In this document: positions 1 through 6,161 of the stretch, in pieces
Layout of the letters: each line of letters opens with the position of its first letter
Position numbering within the stretch: position 1 is the first letter of the stretch
Origin: Bacteroidales bacterium
GTDB taxonomy: Bacteria > Bacteroidota > Bacteroidia > Bacteroidales > VadinHA17
Length of the DNA stretch: 10,866 nt
Reading direction: 5' to 3'
Assembly (NCBI GenBank): GCA_003157055.1
Contig: PMIG01000095.1
Coordinates: 522-11,387, forward strand
Program-made: the position numbers and the translations under genes
The notes under the pieces: model-generated
The model's input: only the letters and a program-made list of their open reading frames with translations
The model's database searches: none
What the model was told of the DNA's origin: nothing

Positions 1-43
1 GCAGAAGAACCACAAACAATATAACAGCTAAAATCTTTTTCAT
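1..43 (-). CDS. N-terminus of a putative exported protein, cut by the left edge
   Basis: Reading leftward from an ATG at 43-41, the frame stays open to the window edge and gives 14 residues, MKKILAVILFVVLL. This has the form of a signal peptide or membrane anchor: a Lys-Lys n-region followed by an unbroken hydrophobic stretch. A perfect Bacteroidota -7 element (TATCTTTG) lies just upstream on the same strand, which supports a real gene start. Nothing of the mature protein is visible, so its function cannot be named. It lies downstream of pgk on the same strand but is separated from it by a terminator and has its own -7 element, so it is probably a separate transcription unit. Confidence 0.55.
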   Translation of the reverse strand, partial: MKKILAVILFVVLL

Positions 44-51
44 GACTACTG

Positions 52-59
52 CAAAGATA
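52..59 (-). promoter_or_regulatory. -7 promoter element (TATCTTTG) of the left-edge gene
   Basis: On the minus strand this is an exact match to the Bacteroidota consensus TAnnTTTG. It ends 8 bases before the ATG at 43. I see no good TTG/TTTG -33 element at 17-23 bp spacing, so the call rests on the -7 box and its position. If transcription starts about 5-8 bases after the box, the mRNA would have almost no leader. Confidence 0.5.
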
Positions 60-110
60 ACGGATTTTAAGGAGTCTTATTTCTGTAAAGCTCAATGGAA
101 TTATAAAATA

Positions 111-142
111 AAAGGAGGTCACATTCTCAAGTAACCTCCTTT
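111..142 (-). terminator. Rho-independent terminator of pgk
   Basis: AAAGGAGGT (111-119) pairs perfectly with ACCTCCTTT (134-142), a 9-bp stem around a 14-base loop. Read on the minus strand, the second arm runs straight into a T-rich tract (CCTCCTTTTATTTTAT), as expected of an intrinsic terminator. It lies about 50 bases past the pgk stop. The plus-strand side is followed only by TTAATATATTT, and no plus-strand gene ends here. Confidence 0.75.
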
Positions 143-154
143 AATATATTTCGC

Positions 155-186
155 CGTTGCACCGTTGTGCCGTCGCACCGTTGCAC
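155..186. repeat. Tandem repeat of an 8-bp unit (CGTTGCAC), four copies
   Basis: Four head-to-tail octamers fill this stretch: CGTTGCAC, CGTTGTGC, CGTCGCAC, CGTTGCAC. The first and last are identical and the middle two differ by one or two bases. The array is more GC-rich than the surrounding spacer. It lies between the pgk stop codon and its terminator, so it should be transcribed as part of the pgk 3' UTR. The variant bases in the middle units allow a small hairpin, GTGC-CGTC-GCAC at 167-178. No function is assigned. Confidence 0.7.
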
Positions 187-192
187 CCTTTC

Positions 193-1455
193 TTATTCTC
201 CTCTTATAGCTGTGATTCCCGGAAGCTTTTTCCCTTCCATATACTCGAGCATTGCGCCGCCGCCGGTTGAGACATAGCTTACTTTGTCGGCAAGCCCGTT
301 CTTGTTGATGGCTGCAACAGAGTCGCCTCCTCCGATAAGGCTATAGGCGCCGTTTGCCGTTGCTGCTGCAATAGCTTTTGCAATAGCAGTAGTTCCTTTT
401 GAGAACTTCTCCATTTCAAAAACGCCCATCGGTCCGTTCCAGAGGATAGTCTTCGATTTTCCGATTACTTCAGAGAACTCCTTTATAGTCTTGTCTGCAA
501 TGTCGAGTCCGAGCCATCCGTCAGGTACTGCATCAACTGCAGTCACATTGGTGTTAGCCTCATTATCAAACTTATCGGCATTCAGGCTATCGACCGGCAG
601 ATAAATGTTTACTCCCTTTTCCTTTGCTTTTTGAATGATTTTCAGAGCCAGGTCAAGCTTATCATCCTCGCAGAGTGATTTCCCGATCTTTCCTCCCTGA
701 GCCTTGATGAAAGTATAGGTCATGCCTCCGCCTATAATGAGGTTATCGACCTTGTTAAGCAGATTTTCGATAAGCATTATCTTGTCTGAAACTTTTGCGC
801 CTCCCATGATTGCGGTGAACGGATGCTGAGGATTATTCAGGACCTTGTCCATCGCAGCCAACTCGCTGTTGATAAGAAAACCGAACATGATCTTGTCTTT
901 CGGAAAATAATCGACAATTACAGCGGTTGTCCCGTGAGCCCTGTGAGCCGTTCCGAATGCATCGTTGACATAAACGTCGGCATAGCTGGCCAGTTTCCTG
1001 GCAAACTCTTTCTGCTTTAGTTTCAACTCGGCTTTGGCGGCTTTCTTCTCCTCGTCGGTTGCGGTCTCCGGGAGTATGGGTTTGCCTTCTTCTTCAGGAT
1101 AGAATCTGACATTCTCGAGAAGCAGAACCTCGCCGGGCTTCAGTGCTGCAGACATCTTAACTGCTGATTCACCAAGACAGTCGTCGGCAAAGAGAACTTT
1201 CTGCCCGAGATATTTTTCAAGAACAGGTAGAACAGGTTTAAGTGAATATTTCTCCATTCTTCCTTCGGGTCTGCCAAGATGCGACATGAGAATGACGGAA
1301 CCGCCATCCTTAAGTATCTTATTGATTGTCGGCAATGCACCCCTGATACGGGTATCGTCAGTAACAACGAAAGTCTTCTTATCGAGAGGTACATTGAAAT
1401 CAACCCTTACAATTGTTTTAATTCCTTTGAAATTGAAGTCCTGGATCATTTTCAT
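193..1455 (-). CDS. pgk: Phosphoglycerate kinase
   Basis: This glycolytic enzyme transfers phosphate from 1,3-bisphosphoglycerate to ADP in the cytoplasm. Diagnostic motifs are present: RVDFNVPLD near the N-terminus, SHLGRPEG in the substrate-binding domain, [11 protein letters not shown], the nucleotide-domain segments MGGAKVSDK and NGPMGVFE, and the C-terminal GGGDSVAAI and STGGGAMLE. After the [13 protein letters not shown] segment there is a Lys/Glu-rich insertion of about 20 residues relative to the E. coli enzyme, as in other Bacteroidota Pgk proteins. The frame stays open upstream to a TTG at 1506, but that TTG is part of a -7 promoter box. I therefore start at the ATG at 1455 (420 residues, MKMIQDFNF), which matches the usual length and N-terminus of the phylum; the ATG at 1449 is possible. 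A promoter lies upstream and a hairpin terminator downstream, so it is probably monocistronic. Confidence 0.97.
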   Translation of the reverse strand: MKMIQDFNFKGIKTIVRVDFNVPLDKKTFVVTDDTRIRGALPTINKILKDGGSVILMSHLGRPEGRMEKYSLKPVLPVLEKYLGQKVLFADDCLGESAVKMSAALKPGEVLLLENVRFYPEEEGKPILPETATDEEKKAAKAELKLKQKEFARKLASYADVYVNDAFGTAHRAHGTTAVIVDYFPKDKIMFGFLINSELAAMDKVLNNPQHPFTAIMGGAKVSDKIMLIENLLNKVDNLIIGGGMTYTFIKAQGGKIGKSLCEDDKLDLALKIIQKAKEKGVNIYLPVDSLNADKFDNEANTNVTAVDAVPDGWLGLDIADKTIKEFSEVIGKSKTILWNGPMGVFEMEKFSKGTTAIAKAIAAATANGAYSLIGGGDSVAAINKNGLADKVSYVSTGGGAMLEYMEGKKLPGITAIRGE

Positions 1456-1503
1456 ATAAAGTGGTTTTTGGTTATTTGTATTTTGTCCAAACAGGGAAAG
1501 GGA

Positions 1504-1533
1504 CAAAGATAATTATTTAATAATTCAAGCAAA
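1504..1533 (-). promoter_or_regulatory. Bacteroidota-type promoter of pgk
   Basis: On the minus strand, TTTG (1533-1530) is followed after 18 bases by TATCTTTG (1511-1504), an exact TAnnTTTG -7 box at permitted spacing. The predicted transcript starts near 1497-1499 and leaves a leader of about 43 bases before the ATG at 1455. The in-frame TTG at 1506-1504 forms the last bases of the box and so cannot be in the mRNA made from this promoter. Confidence 0.72.
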
Positions 1534-1627
1534 CAGGATGGCTGAGTGGCATTATAAATTTTTAATCCGGCATTTCGGGATCAACATTCTTCCCATTCAT
1601 TGCTGTTTGAACCTTAAAGAGGAATTG

Positions 1628-1662
1628 TTTGTTTCCTGAACTGAAAAGTTTGACTAATTTTG
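1628..1662 (+). promoter_or_regulatory. Bacteroidota-type promoter of tpx
   Basis: TTTG (1628-1631) is followed after 23 bases by TAATTTTG (1655-1662), an exact TAnnTTTG -7 box; the spacing is at the long end of the accepted range. The box ends 10 bases before the tpx ATG at 1673, so the predicted leader is only a few A-rich bases. Together with the pgk promoter it makes the 1456-1672 spacer a divergent promoter region. No clear regulator-binding palindrome is visible between them. Confidence 0.65.
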
Positions 1663-1672
1663 AAAAAAAACT

Positions 1673-2173
1673 ATGGCAAAGACAGCGTTTAAAGGTAGCC
1701 CGGTAAATACTTCCGGAAACCTTCCATCAACTGGCAGCAAGGCTCCTGAATTTTCACTTGTGAAATCAGATCTCGGAATACTTACTCTTTCAGAACTTAA
1801 AGGCAAAAAGCTTATCCTGAATATTTTCCCAAGCCTCGACACTTCAGTATGCGCGACATCGGTCAGAAAATTTAACCAGCTTGCAGCAGGCAAAGAAAAC
1901 GCAAGAGTGCTGGCAATTTCAAAGGACCTCCCCTTTGCTCATGGAAGATTCTGCACAACTGAAGGAATTACCAATGTTGTCACTCTTTCGGGATTTCGCG
2001 ATGAGAATTTCGGTAAGAAATATGGCGTGCTCATGAAAGATGGCCCATTGGCAGGACTTTACGCAAGAAGCATTGTTGTAATAGATGAGACAGGGAAGGT
2101 GATTTATACCCAGCTTGTTCCTGATATCACACAGGAACCGGATTATGACAGTGCAATGAAAGCAATCGGATAA
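1673..2173 (+). CDS. tpx: Thiol peroxidase, atypical 2-Cys peroxiredoxin (Tpx)
   Basis: Tpx reduces hydrogen peroxide and organic peroxides using electrons from thioredoxin. The 166-residue protein has the usual family length and layout. It has a thioredoxin-like peroxiredoxin fold with the peroxidatic Cys60 in the FPSLDTSVC segment and the resolving Cys94 in GRFCTTEGI. LSGFRDENFGKKYGV follows, then the GLYARSIVVID strand typical of Tpx. There is no signal peptide, so it is cytoplasmic (some homologues are periplasmic). The ATG at 1673 lies just after a good promoter. holB begins 34 bp downstream with no visible terminator or promoter between, so read-through into holB is likely. Confidence 0.96.
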   Translation: MAKTAFKGSPVNTSGNLPSTGSKAPEFSLVKSDLGILTLSELKGKKLILNIFPSLDTSVCATSVRKFNQLAAGKENARVLAISKDLPFAHGRFCTTEGITNVVTLSGFRDENFGKKYGVLMKDGPLAGLYARSIVVIDETGKVIYTQLVPDITQEPDYDSAMKAIG

Positions 2174-2207
2174 TCTTCAAATCTGTAATTGTATTAAAAG
2201 CTCGCTA

Positions 2208-3335
2208 ATGGATTTTTCTCATATACCGGGACATAAGGAGACTATCGACCATTTTATCCGTTCTGTAAAGGAAGGAAGGGTAAGCCATGCCCAGCTTCTG
2301 ACCGGACCTGAGGGGTGCGGCTCCCTGGCCCTTGCCCTGGCTTATGCAAAATATGTAAGCTGTGAGAACAGAAGTGAAACCGATTCCTGTGGAACATGCA
2401 AATCGTGCGTGAAATATGAAAAGATGATCCATCCCGATCTTCATTTCGTGTTCCCGGTAACTAAGAATAAGAAAGAATCAGAGCCTGTCAGCGATTCATA
2501 TATTGAGGAGTGGCGGGAATTTGTAAAACTCTCTCCGTATTTCACAATCAATAACTGGCTCGACTTAATAGAGGTGGGTAATGCCCAGGGTCTTATATTC
2601 GCATCTGAAGCAGGCGAGATCATTAAAAAGCTCAACCTCAAGTCTTTTGAATCGGATTTCAAGATAATGATCATCTGGCTTCCGGAGAAAATGCATCTGG
2701 CGACGGCCAACAAGCTTCTGAAGATGATCGAGGAACCGCCGGAAAAGACCCTATTCCTCCTGGTTTCGGACGAACCCGACAAGATAATTCCTACTCTGGT
2801 TTCGAGATGCCAGCTGATAAGGATACCTGTGTTCACCGACAATGAAATCGACGCTTACCTTATTAAGACTTATAACTGCAGCAAGGAGAAAGCACAGGAA
2901 ATATCAAAAGTAGCTAACGGCAATATAATCAGAGCTGCGGAGCTGCTTGAGCACGAAGACTCCTCGCTTCAGAATCTTGAGAAATTCAAAAAGCTGATGC
3001 GTTTTGCCTGGAAAAGGGATATCATCTCAGTCATCAGCTGGTCGGAAGAGATAGCCGGAACAGGAAGGGAAGCACAGAAGAATTTTATCTCATATTCCCT
3101 GAGGCTGCTGCGCGAAAACCTGATGCTCTCACTCGGCCAGTTGAAAAATGACCTGGTATTCCTTGCCGGTGAAGAAGCCTCTTTTTCAAATAATTTTCAT
3201 CCATTTATAAACCGGGAAAATATCGGACAGCTTACCGATGAATTCAACATTGCATATTCACATGTCGAAGCCAACGGCAATGCAAAAATCATCTTTCTCG
3301 ACCTGGGGCTGAAAGTTACAAAGCTGATCCGCTGA
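2208..3335 (+). CDS. holB: DNA polymerase III delta' subunit (clamp-loader AAA+ protein)
   Basis: This is a 375-residue subunit of the clamp loader that places the sliding clamp on DNA during replication. The N-terminal AAA+ domain opens with HKETIDHFIRSVKEGRVSHAQLLTGPEGCG, the family start. Where an active P-loop has Gly-Lys-Thr this protein reads GPEGCGSLA, so it lacks the Walker A lysine and should not hydrolyse ATP, as known for delta'. A zinc module follows, C52-X8-C61-X2-C64-X2-C67. KLLKMIEEPPEKTLFLLVSD leads to the Ser-Arg-Cys motif at residues 199-201, which supplies the arginine finger. The C-terminal third is the weakly conserved collar domain. The next gene is ricT, a pairing also seen in Bacillota. 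A delta' assignment is favoured over gamma/tau by the missing lysine and the short length. Confidence 0.93.
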   Translation: MDFSHIPGHKETIDHFIRSVKEGRVSHAQLLTGPEGCGSLALALAYAKYVSCENRSETDSCGTCKSCVKYEKMIHPDLHFVFPVTKNKKESEPVSDSYIEEWREFVKLSPYFTINNWLDLIEVGNAQGLIFASEAGEIIKKLNLKSFESDFKIMIIWLPEKMHLATANKLLKMIEEPPEKTLFLLVSDEPDKIIPTLVSRCQLIRIPVFTDNEIDAYLIKTYNCSKEKAQEISKVANGNIIRAAELLEHEDSSLQNLEKFKKLMRFAWKRDIISVISWSEEIAGTGREAQKNFISYSLRLLRENLMLSLGQLKNDLVFLAGEEASFSNNFHPFINRENIGQLTDEFNIAYSHVEANGNAKIIFLDLGLKVTKLIR

Positions 3336-3349
3336 ATGTATCGGAATTA

Positions 3350-3380
3350 TTGAATTTGATGCAATTATTCATTACTTTTG
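3350..3380 (+). promoter_or_regulatory. Bacteroidota-type promoter of ricT
   Basis: TTG (3350-3352) is followed after 20 bases by TACTTTTG (3373-3380), an exact TAnnTTTG -7 box at optimal spacing. It lies in the 73-bp gap after holB. Transcription should start near 3386, leaving a leader of about 20-25 bases before the ricT ATG. It probably drives the ricT-gldH-trmB-ATL block. Confidence 0.68.
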
Positions 3381-3408
3381 CGCGGTAATTTGTTACTGAT
3401 TTACTTGT

Positions 3409-4563
3409 ATGACAGAGAATGAAGAATTACAAGGGCAGACGGGTGAAGATATCCACATGCCTGATATAACATATAAGCCCGGGTACAATAAACTTGATTC
3501 TTTTAACTGGCTTAGCGAAATACCGGAAGCTTGCGATGGCCTCGATATCATTGAGATCCGCTTTAAAAACACCCGAAAGGGCTTTTACAGGAATGTCAAC
3601 GGCCTGAGGCTCGAGATTGGTGATGTTGTAGCTGTTGAGGCTTCACCCGGTCATGATATTGGTAGGGTTTCGATGGTTGGAAACCTAGTCAGGGAACAGT
3701 TCAGGGAGCTTAAAACCCAGCCCTCTCCTGATGACATAAAGAAAGTATACCGCAAAGCCAAGGCTGTCGATATTCAGAAATGGGAGGAGGCTAAGAAACT
3801 TGAAACTCCTACCATGCTCAGGTCAAGAAAGATCTCCGAAGAGCTGAAGCTGAACATGAAGATCGGCGATGTCGAATACCAGGGCGATAAAACAAAAGCT
3901 ATCTTCTATTATATAGCTGATGAGAGGGTGGATTTCAGGCAGCTGATAAAGGTTCTTGCCGATGAATTCAAGGTCAGGATAGAGATGCGTCAGATCGGCG
4001 CACGCCAGGAGGCAGGCAGAATAGGTGGAATAGGGTCCTGCGGAAGGGAGCTCTGCTGCTCGACGTATATCACTAGTTTTATTTCAGTTACAACGACTCA
4101 CGCTAAATACCAGGAGCTCTCGCTCAACCCGCAGAAGCTGGCCGGACAATGCGGAAAGCTGAAATGCTGCCTCAATTTCGAGGTAGATTGCTATGTCGAC
4201 GCGCAACGATCATTTCCTCCCAGAGATATTCCTCTGGAGACAACCGATGCCACGGCATATTTCCTGAAAATGGAAGTACATAAAGGAGTTTACTGGTATT
4301 CCACCGACCCTCACTCAACAGCAAACATGATTGCGATCCCTGTTCAGAGAGTACGGGAAATACAGGCTATGAACAAAAAAGGGATCAAGGCAGAAAAGTT
4401 CCTGATACATGATGAATCATGGGACTCGACTCCTGTTTCGGAAGATCTTCTGGAGAATAACAGCCTCACAAGGTTTGATCCTGCTCCCTCAGGAAACAAC
4501 CAGCATAAACATTCACACCGAAGGAAAAACAGGCGGTTCAATGATAAGAAAAACAATAAATAG
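3409..4563 (+). CDS. ricT: PSP1/YaaT (RicT) family regulatory iron-sulfur protein
   Basis: The 384-residue protein contains the PSP1 domain. In Bacillus subtilis the homologue YaaT/RicT works with RicA and RicF as an Fe-S-containing complex that directs RNase Y to certain mRNAs and affects sporulation and competence. The core here shows IIEIRFKNTRKGFYRN, a segment on conserved domain start, and then two cysteine clusters, C211-GREL-C216-C217 and C248-GKLK-C253-C254, plus C261. The arrangement matches the cluster-ligating cysteines of RicT. It is about 100 residues longer than YaaT, partly through an N-terminal stretch and a C-terminal tail rich in His, Arg, Lys and Asn (about residues 361-384) that could bind RNA. 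No RicA or RicF gene lies nearby. The last 23 bases overlap gldH. The family is secure; the molecular role in Bacteroidota is inferred from Bacillus. Confidence 0.92.
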   Translation: MTENEELQGQTGEDIHMPDITYKPGYNKLDSFNWLSEIPEACDGLDIIEIRFKNTRKGFYRNVNGLRLEIGDVVAVEASPGHDIGRVSMVGNLVREQFRELKTQPSPDDIKKVYRKAKAVDIQKWEEAKKLETPTMLRSRKISEELKLNMKIGDVEYQGDKTKAIFYYIADERVDFRQLIKVLADEFKVRIEMRQIGARQEAGRIGGIGSCGRELCCSTYITSFISVTTTHAKYQELSLNPQKLAGQCGKLKCCLNFEVDCYVDAQRSFPPRDIPLETTDATAYFLKMEVHKGVYWYSTDPHSTANMIAIPVQRVREIQAMNKKGIKAEKFLIHDESWDSTPVSEDLLENNSLTRFDPAPSGNNQHKHSHRRKNRRFNDKKNNK

Positions 4564-5029
4564 CATACTCTTTATACCTGTTCTGGCAATTCTTGCACTG
4601 AGCTGCACACACAGCAAAAATGTCATATTTACAGATTCTGCAGCAATGCCAAATTCAACCTGGAGTCTCTCAAACAACCCCGACTTCAGGATAACTGTTA
4701 ATGACTCGACAACCAGGACTAACATTTTTTTCAATATCCGGACCGGTTCAAAGTATCCGTTTCGCAATATCTGGCTCTTTGTTACAGCCACTTCACCGAA
4801 TGGAAAAACAAGTATCACTGATACGCTTCAGTATATCCTTGCCGACGAAAAGGGAAGCTGGTACGGAAAAGGCTTTGGAGATATCCATGAATTGAAGCTC
4901 CCTTACAGGCAAAATGTATTTTTCCCTGCTAAAGGCACTTATCATTTCAAGATTCAGCATGGCATGCGTACTGAAGATCTTACAGGCGTTTATGATATTG
5001 GAATAAGGGTTGAAAAAACCGGAAGGTAA
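4541..5029 (+). CDS. gldH: Gliding motility lipoprotein GldH
   Basis: From the ATG at 4541 the product has 162 residues and a clean lipoprotein signal peptide: MIRKTINS, a hydrophobic stretch, then LALSC with Cys22 as the lipidation site. The mature part shows GldH features: the paired Trp positions in the N-terminal half, an immunoglobulin-like beta-rich pattern (RNIWLFVTATSP, GSWYGKGFGDIHE), and LPYRQNVFFPAKGTYHFKI near the C-terminus. GldH is required for gliding in Flavobacterium johnsoniae, and homologues occur widely in Bacteroidota, including non-gliders with a T9SS. The frame is open further upstream to 4409, but that extension lies inside ricT and would bury the signal peptide, so I reject it. 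The start overlaps the end of ricT by 23 bp, which suggests translational coupling. trmB starts 10 bp after the stop. Confidence 0.9.
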   Translation: MIRKTINSILFIPVLAILALSCTHSKNVIFTDSAAMPNSTWSLSNNPDFRITVNDSTTRTNIFFNIRTGSKYPFRNIWLFVTATSPNGKTSITDTLQYILADEKGSWYGKGFGDIHELKLPYRQNVFFPAKGTYHFKIQHGMRTEDLTGVYDIGIRVEKTGR

Positions 5030-5039
5030 ATTTTAACAG

Positions 5040-5747
5040 GTGGCAAAGCATAAACTGGCCAGGTGGGTGGAACTGGGAACATTCAGGAATGTAATCCAAC
5101 CCGAAGCAGGATCCCCTCTCGGGAAGGAGCACCACATCAAAGGTAAATGGAATAAGGAGATATTCGGAAATGACAATCCGGTTATTCTCGAACTTGGTTG
5201 CGGAAAAGGGGAATACACAGTCGGTCTTGCAGAAAGATTTCCAAACAATAATTATGTCGGCATTGACATCAAGGGTTCCAGGATGTGGCGCGGAGCAAAA
5301 ACGGCTGATGATAAAAAGCTCCTGAACACAGCATTCCTAAGAACCAGGATCGAATTCATTAACTCTTTTTTTGCAGAAGACGAAGTGGATGAGATGTGGA
5401 TAACTTTCCCTGATCCCCAGCTTGAAAATCGAAATTCGAATAAAAGGCTCACATGTCCGTGGTTCCTGAACAAATACCGTTCTTTTCTCAAAGACAACGG
5501 AATAATTCACCTTAAAACAGATAATCCGGAACTTTACAATTATACAAAATCACTAGTTGAAAAGAACGGGTTGGAAATTGTCTCGGCTATGGGTGACCTG
5601 TATAGTGAAAAACCTGGTGACGATATCCTTTCAATCAGGACATATTATGAAAGCATCTTCCTGAAGGAGAGGCATAAAATATGTTATCTTGCCTTCCGGC
5701 TCGATAAAAACAGGATCATAGAAGATGGCACGGCAAAAATCAACTGA
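5040..5747 (+). CDS. trmB: tRNA (guanine46-N7)-methyltransferase
   Basis: TrmB uses S-adenosylmethionine to form m7G at position 46 in the variable loop of tRNAs. The 235-residue protein has the Rossmann SAM-binding motif VILELGCGKGEY (residues 48-59), the acidic strand end YVGIDIKGSRMWRGA (72-86), the family motif WITFPDPQ (120-127) followed by the basic NKR turn (134-136), and the later LKTDN segment. The length and the FPDPQ rather than FPDPW motif fit the Bacteroidota branch. The start is GTG at 5040, the first possible codon after gldH; MAKHKLARW follows and matches the usual N-terminus. The end overlaps the ATL gene by 23 bp. It is probably cotranscribed with ricT and gldH. Confidence 0.95.
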   Translation: MAKHKLARWVELGTFRNVIQPEAGSPLGKEHHIKGKWNKEIFGNDNPVILELGCGKGEYTVGLAERFPNNNYVGIDIKGSRMWRGAKTADDKKLLNTAFLRTRIEFINSFFAEDEVDEMWITFPDPQLENRNSNKRLTCPWFLNKYRSFLKDNGIIHLKTDNPELYNYTKSLVEKNGLEIVSAMGDLYSEKPGDDILSIRTYYESIFLKERHKICYLAFRLDKNRIIEDGTAKIN

Positions 5748-6075
5748 AAATAGTGATTTCTTTTCACGCGTTTATGAAGTGACAAAATTAATCCCGTATG
5801 GCAGGATTACTTCCTATGGGGCAGTTGCCCGATATCTGGGCTCAGGTCGGTCAGCCCGAATGGTAGGCTGGGCGCTTAACTCATGCCACTCGAGACCTGA
5901 ATTCATCCCGGCCCACCGGGTCGTTAACAGGAAAGGTCTGCTCACAGGAAAGCACCATTTCGGCAATTCAACTACTATGCAGCAGCTTCTGGAAAATGAA
6001 GGCTTCATCGTCGAGGATGATCAGGTTCTTGACTTCTCTGAAAAATTCTGGGATCCTCAGAAGGAACTCAAATGA
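5725..6075 (+). CDS. Alkyltransferase-like (ATL) protein, MGMT fold without the catalytic Cys
   Basis: The 116-residue protein matches the DNA-binding C-terminal domain of O6-alkylguanine-DNA alkyltransferases. FFSRVYEVTKLIPYGRITSYGAVA contains the Tyr (residue 25) of the helix that enters the minor groove. RSARMVGWALNS holds the arginine finger (Arg45) that fills the gap left by the flipped base. At the active site the usual PCHRV is PAHRV (62-66), so the alkyl-accepting cysteine is alanine. Such ATL proteins bind O6-alkylguanine without repairing it and, in the studied cases, hand the lesion to nucleotide excision repair. TTHA1564 of Thermus thermophilus has the same Cys-to-Ala change. The ATG lies inside the end of trmB (23-bp overlap), so translation is likely coupled. 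A functional alkyltransferase (ogt) call would be wrong because of the missing Cys. Confidence 0.9.
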   Translation: MARQKSTENSDFFSRVYEVTKLIPYGRITSYGAVARYLGSGRSARMVGWALNSCHSRPEFIPAHRVVNRKGLLTGKHHFGNSTTMQQLLENEGFIVEDDQVLDFSEKFWDPQKELK

Positions 6076-6079
6076 ACAT

Positions 6080-6110
6080 TTTGTGATAATAAAAAAAAGT
6101 GGTAAAATTG
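6080..6110 (+). promoter_or_regulatory. Probable promoter of the mrp-nfu unit
   Basis: TTTG (6080-6083) is followed after 19 bases by TAAAATTG (6103-6110), which matches TAnnTTTG except for one base. It sits at the start of the 86-bp gap after the ATL gene, just past that gene's stop. The predicted leader is about 45 bases and very AT-rich. Within it TTATAATT occurs twice (6119-6126 and 6152-6159), of unknown meaning. Confidence 0.5.
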
Positions 6111-6161
6111 CACCTTGTTTATAATTAATTTAAATAAAAATAACATCTATATTATAATTCA

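Noticed and set aside
155..186. Octamer array as a CRISPR array or attachment site
   Set aside because: The units are 8 bp with no spacers, there are no cas, integrase or tRNA genes, and nothing indicates integration.
1507..1672. Small gene or RNA in the pgk-tpx spacer
   Set aside because: Apart from the two promoters I see no convincing start-stop frame, hairpin with T-run, or known RNA motif.
2441..2842. 133-codon open frame on the minus strand opposite holB
   Set aside because: It is wholly inside holB, whose protein motifs are convincing; the antisense product has no recognisable domain.
4409..4540. Upstream extension of gldH to an ATG at 4409
   Set aside because: It would add 44 residues encoded within ricT and place the lipoprotein signal peptide in the interior. 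The ATG at 4541 gives a canonical signal with Cys22.
4513..4818. 101-codon open frame on the minus strand across the ricT/gldH junction
   Set aside because: It is antisense to two supported genes, with no motif or promoter.
6119..6159. Two TTATAATT copies upstream of mrp as an operator
   Set aside because: The leader is extremely AT-rich, so an 8-base A/T repeat is expected by chance; no palindrome or known regulator motif supports it.
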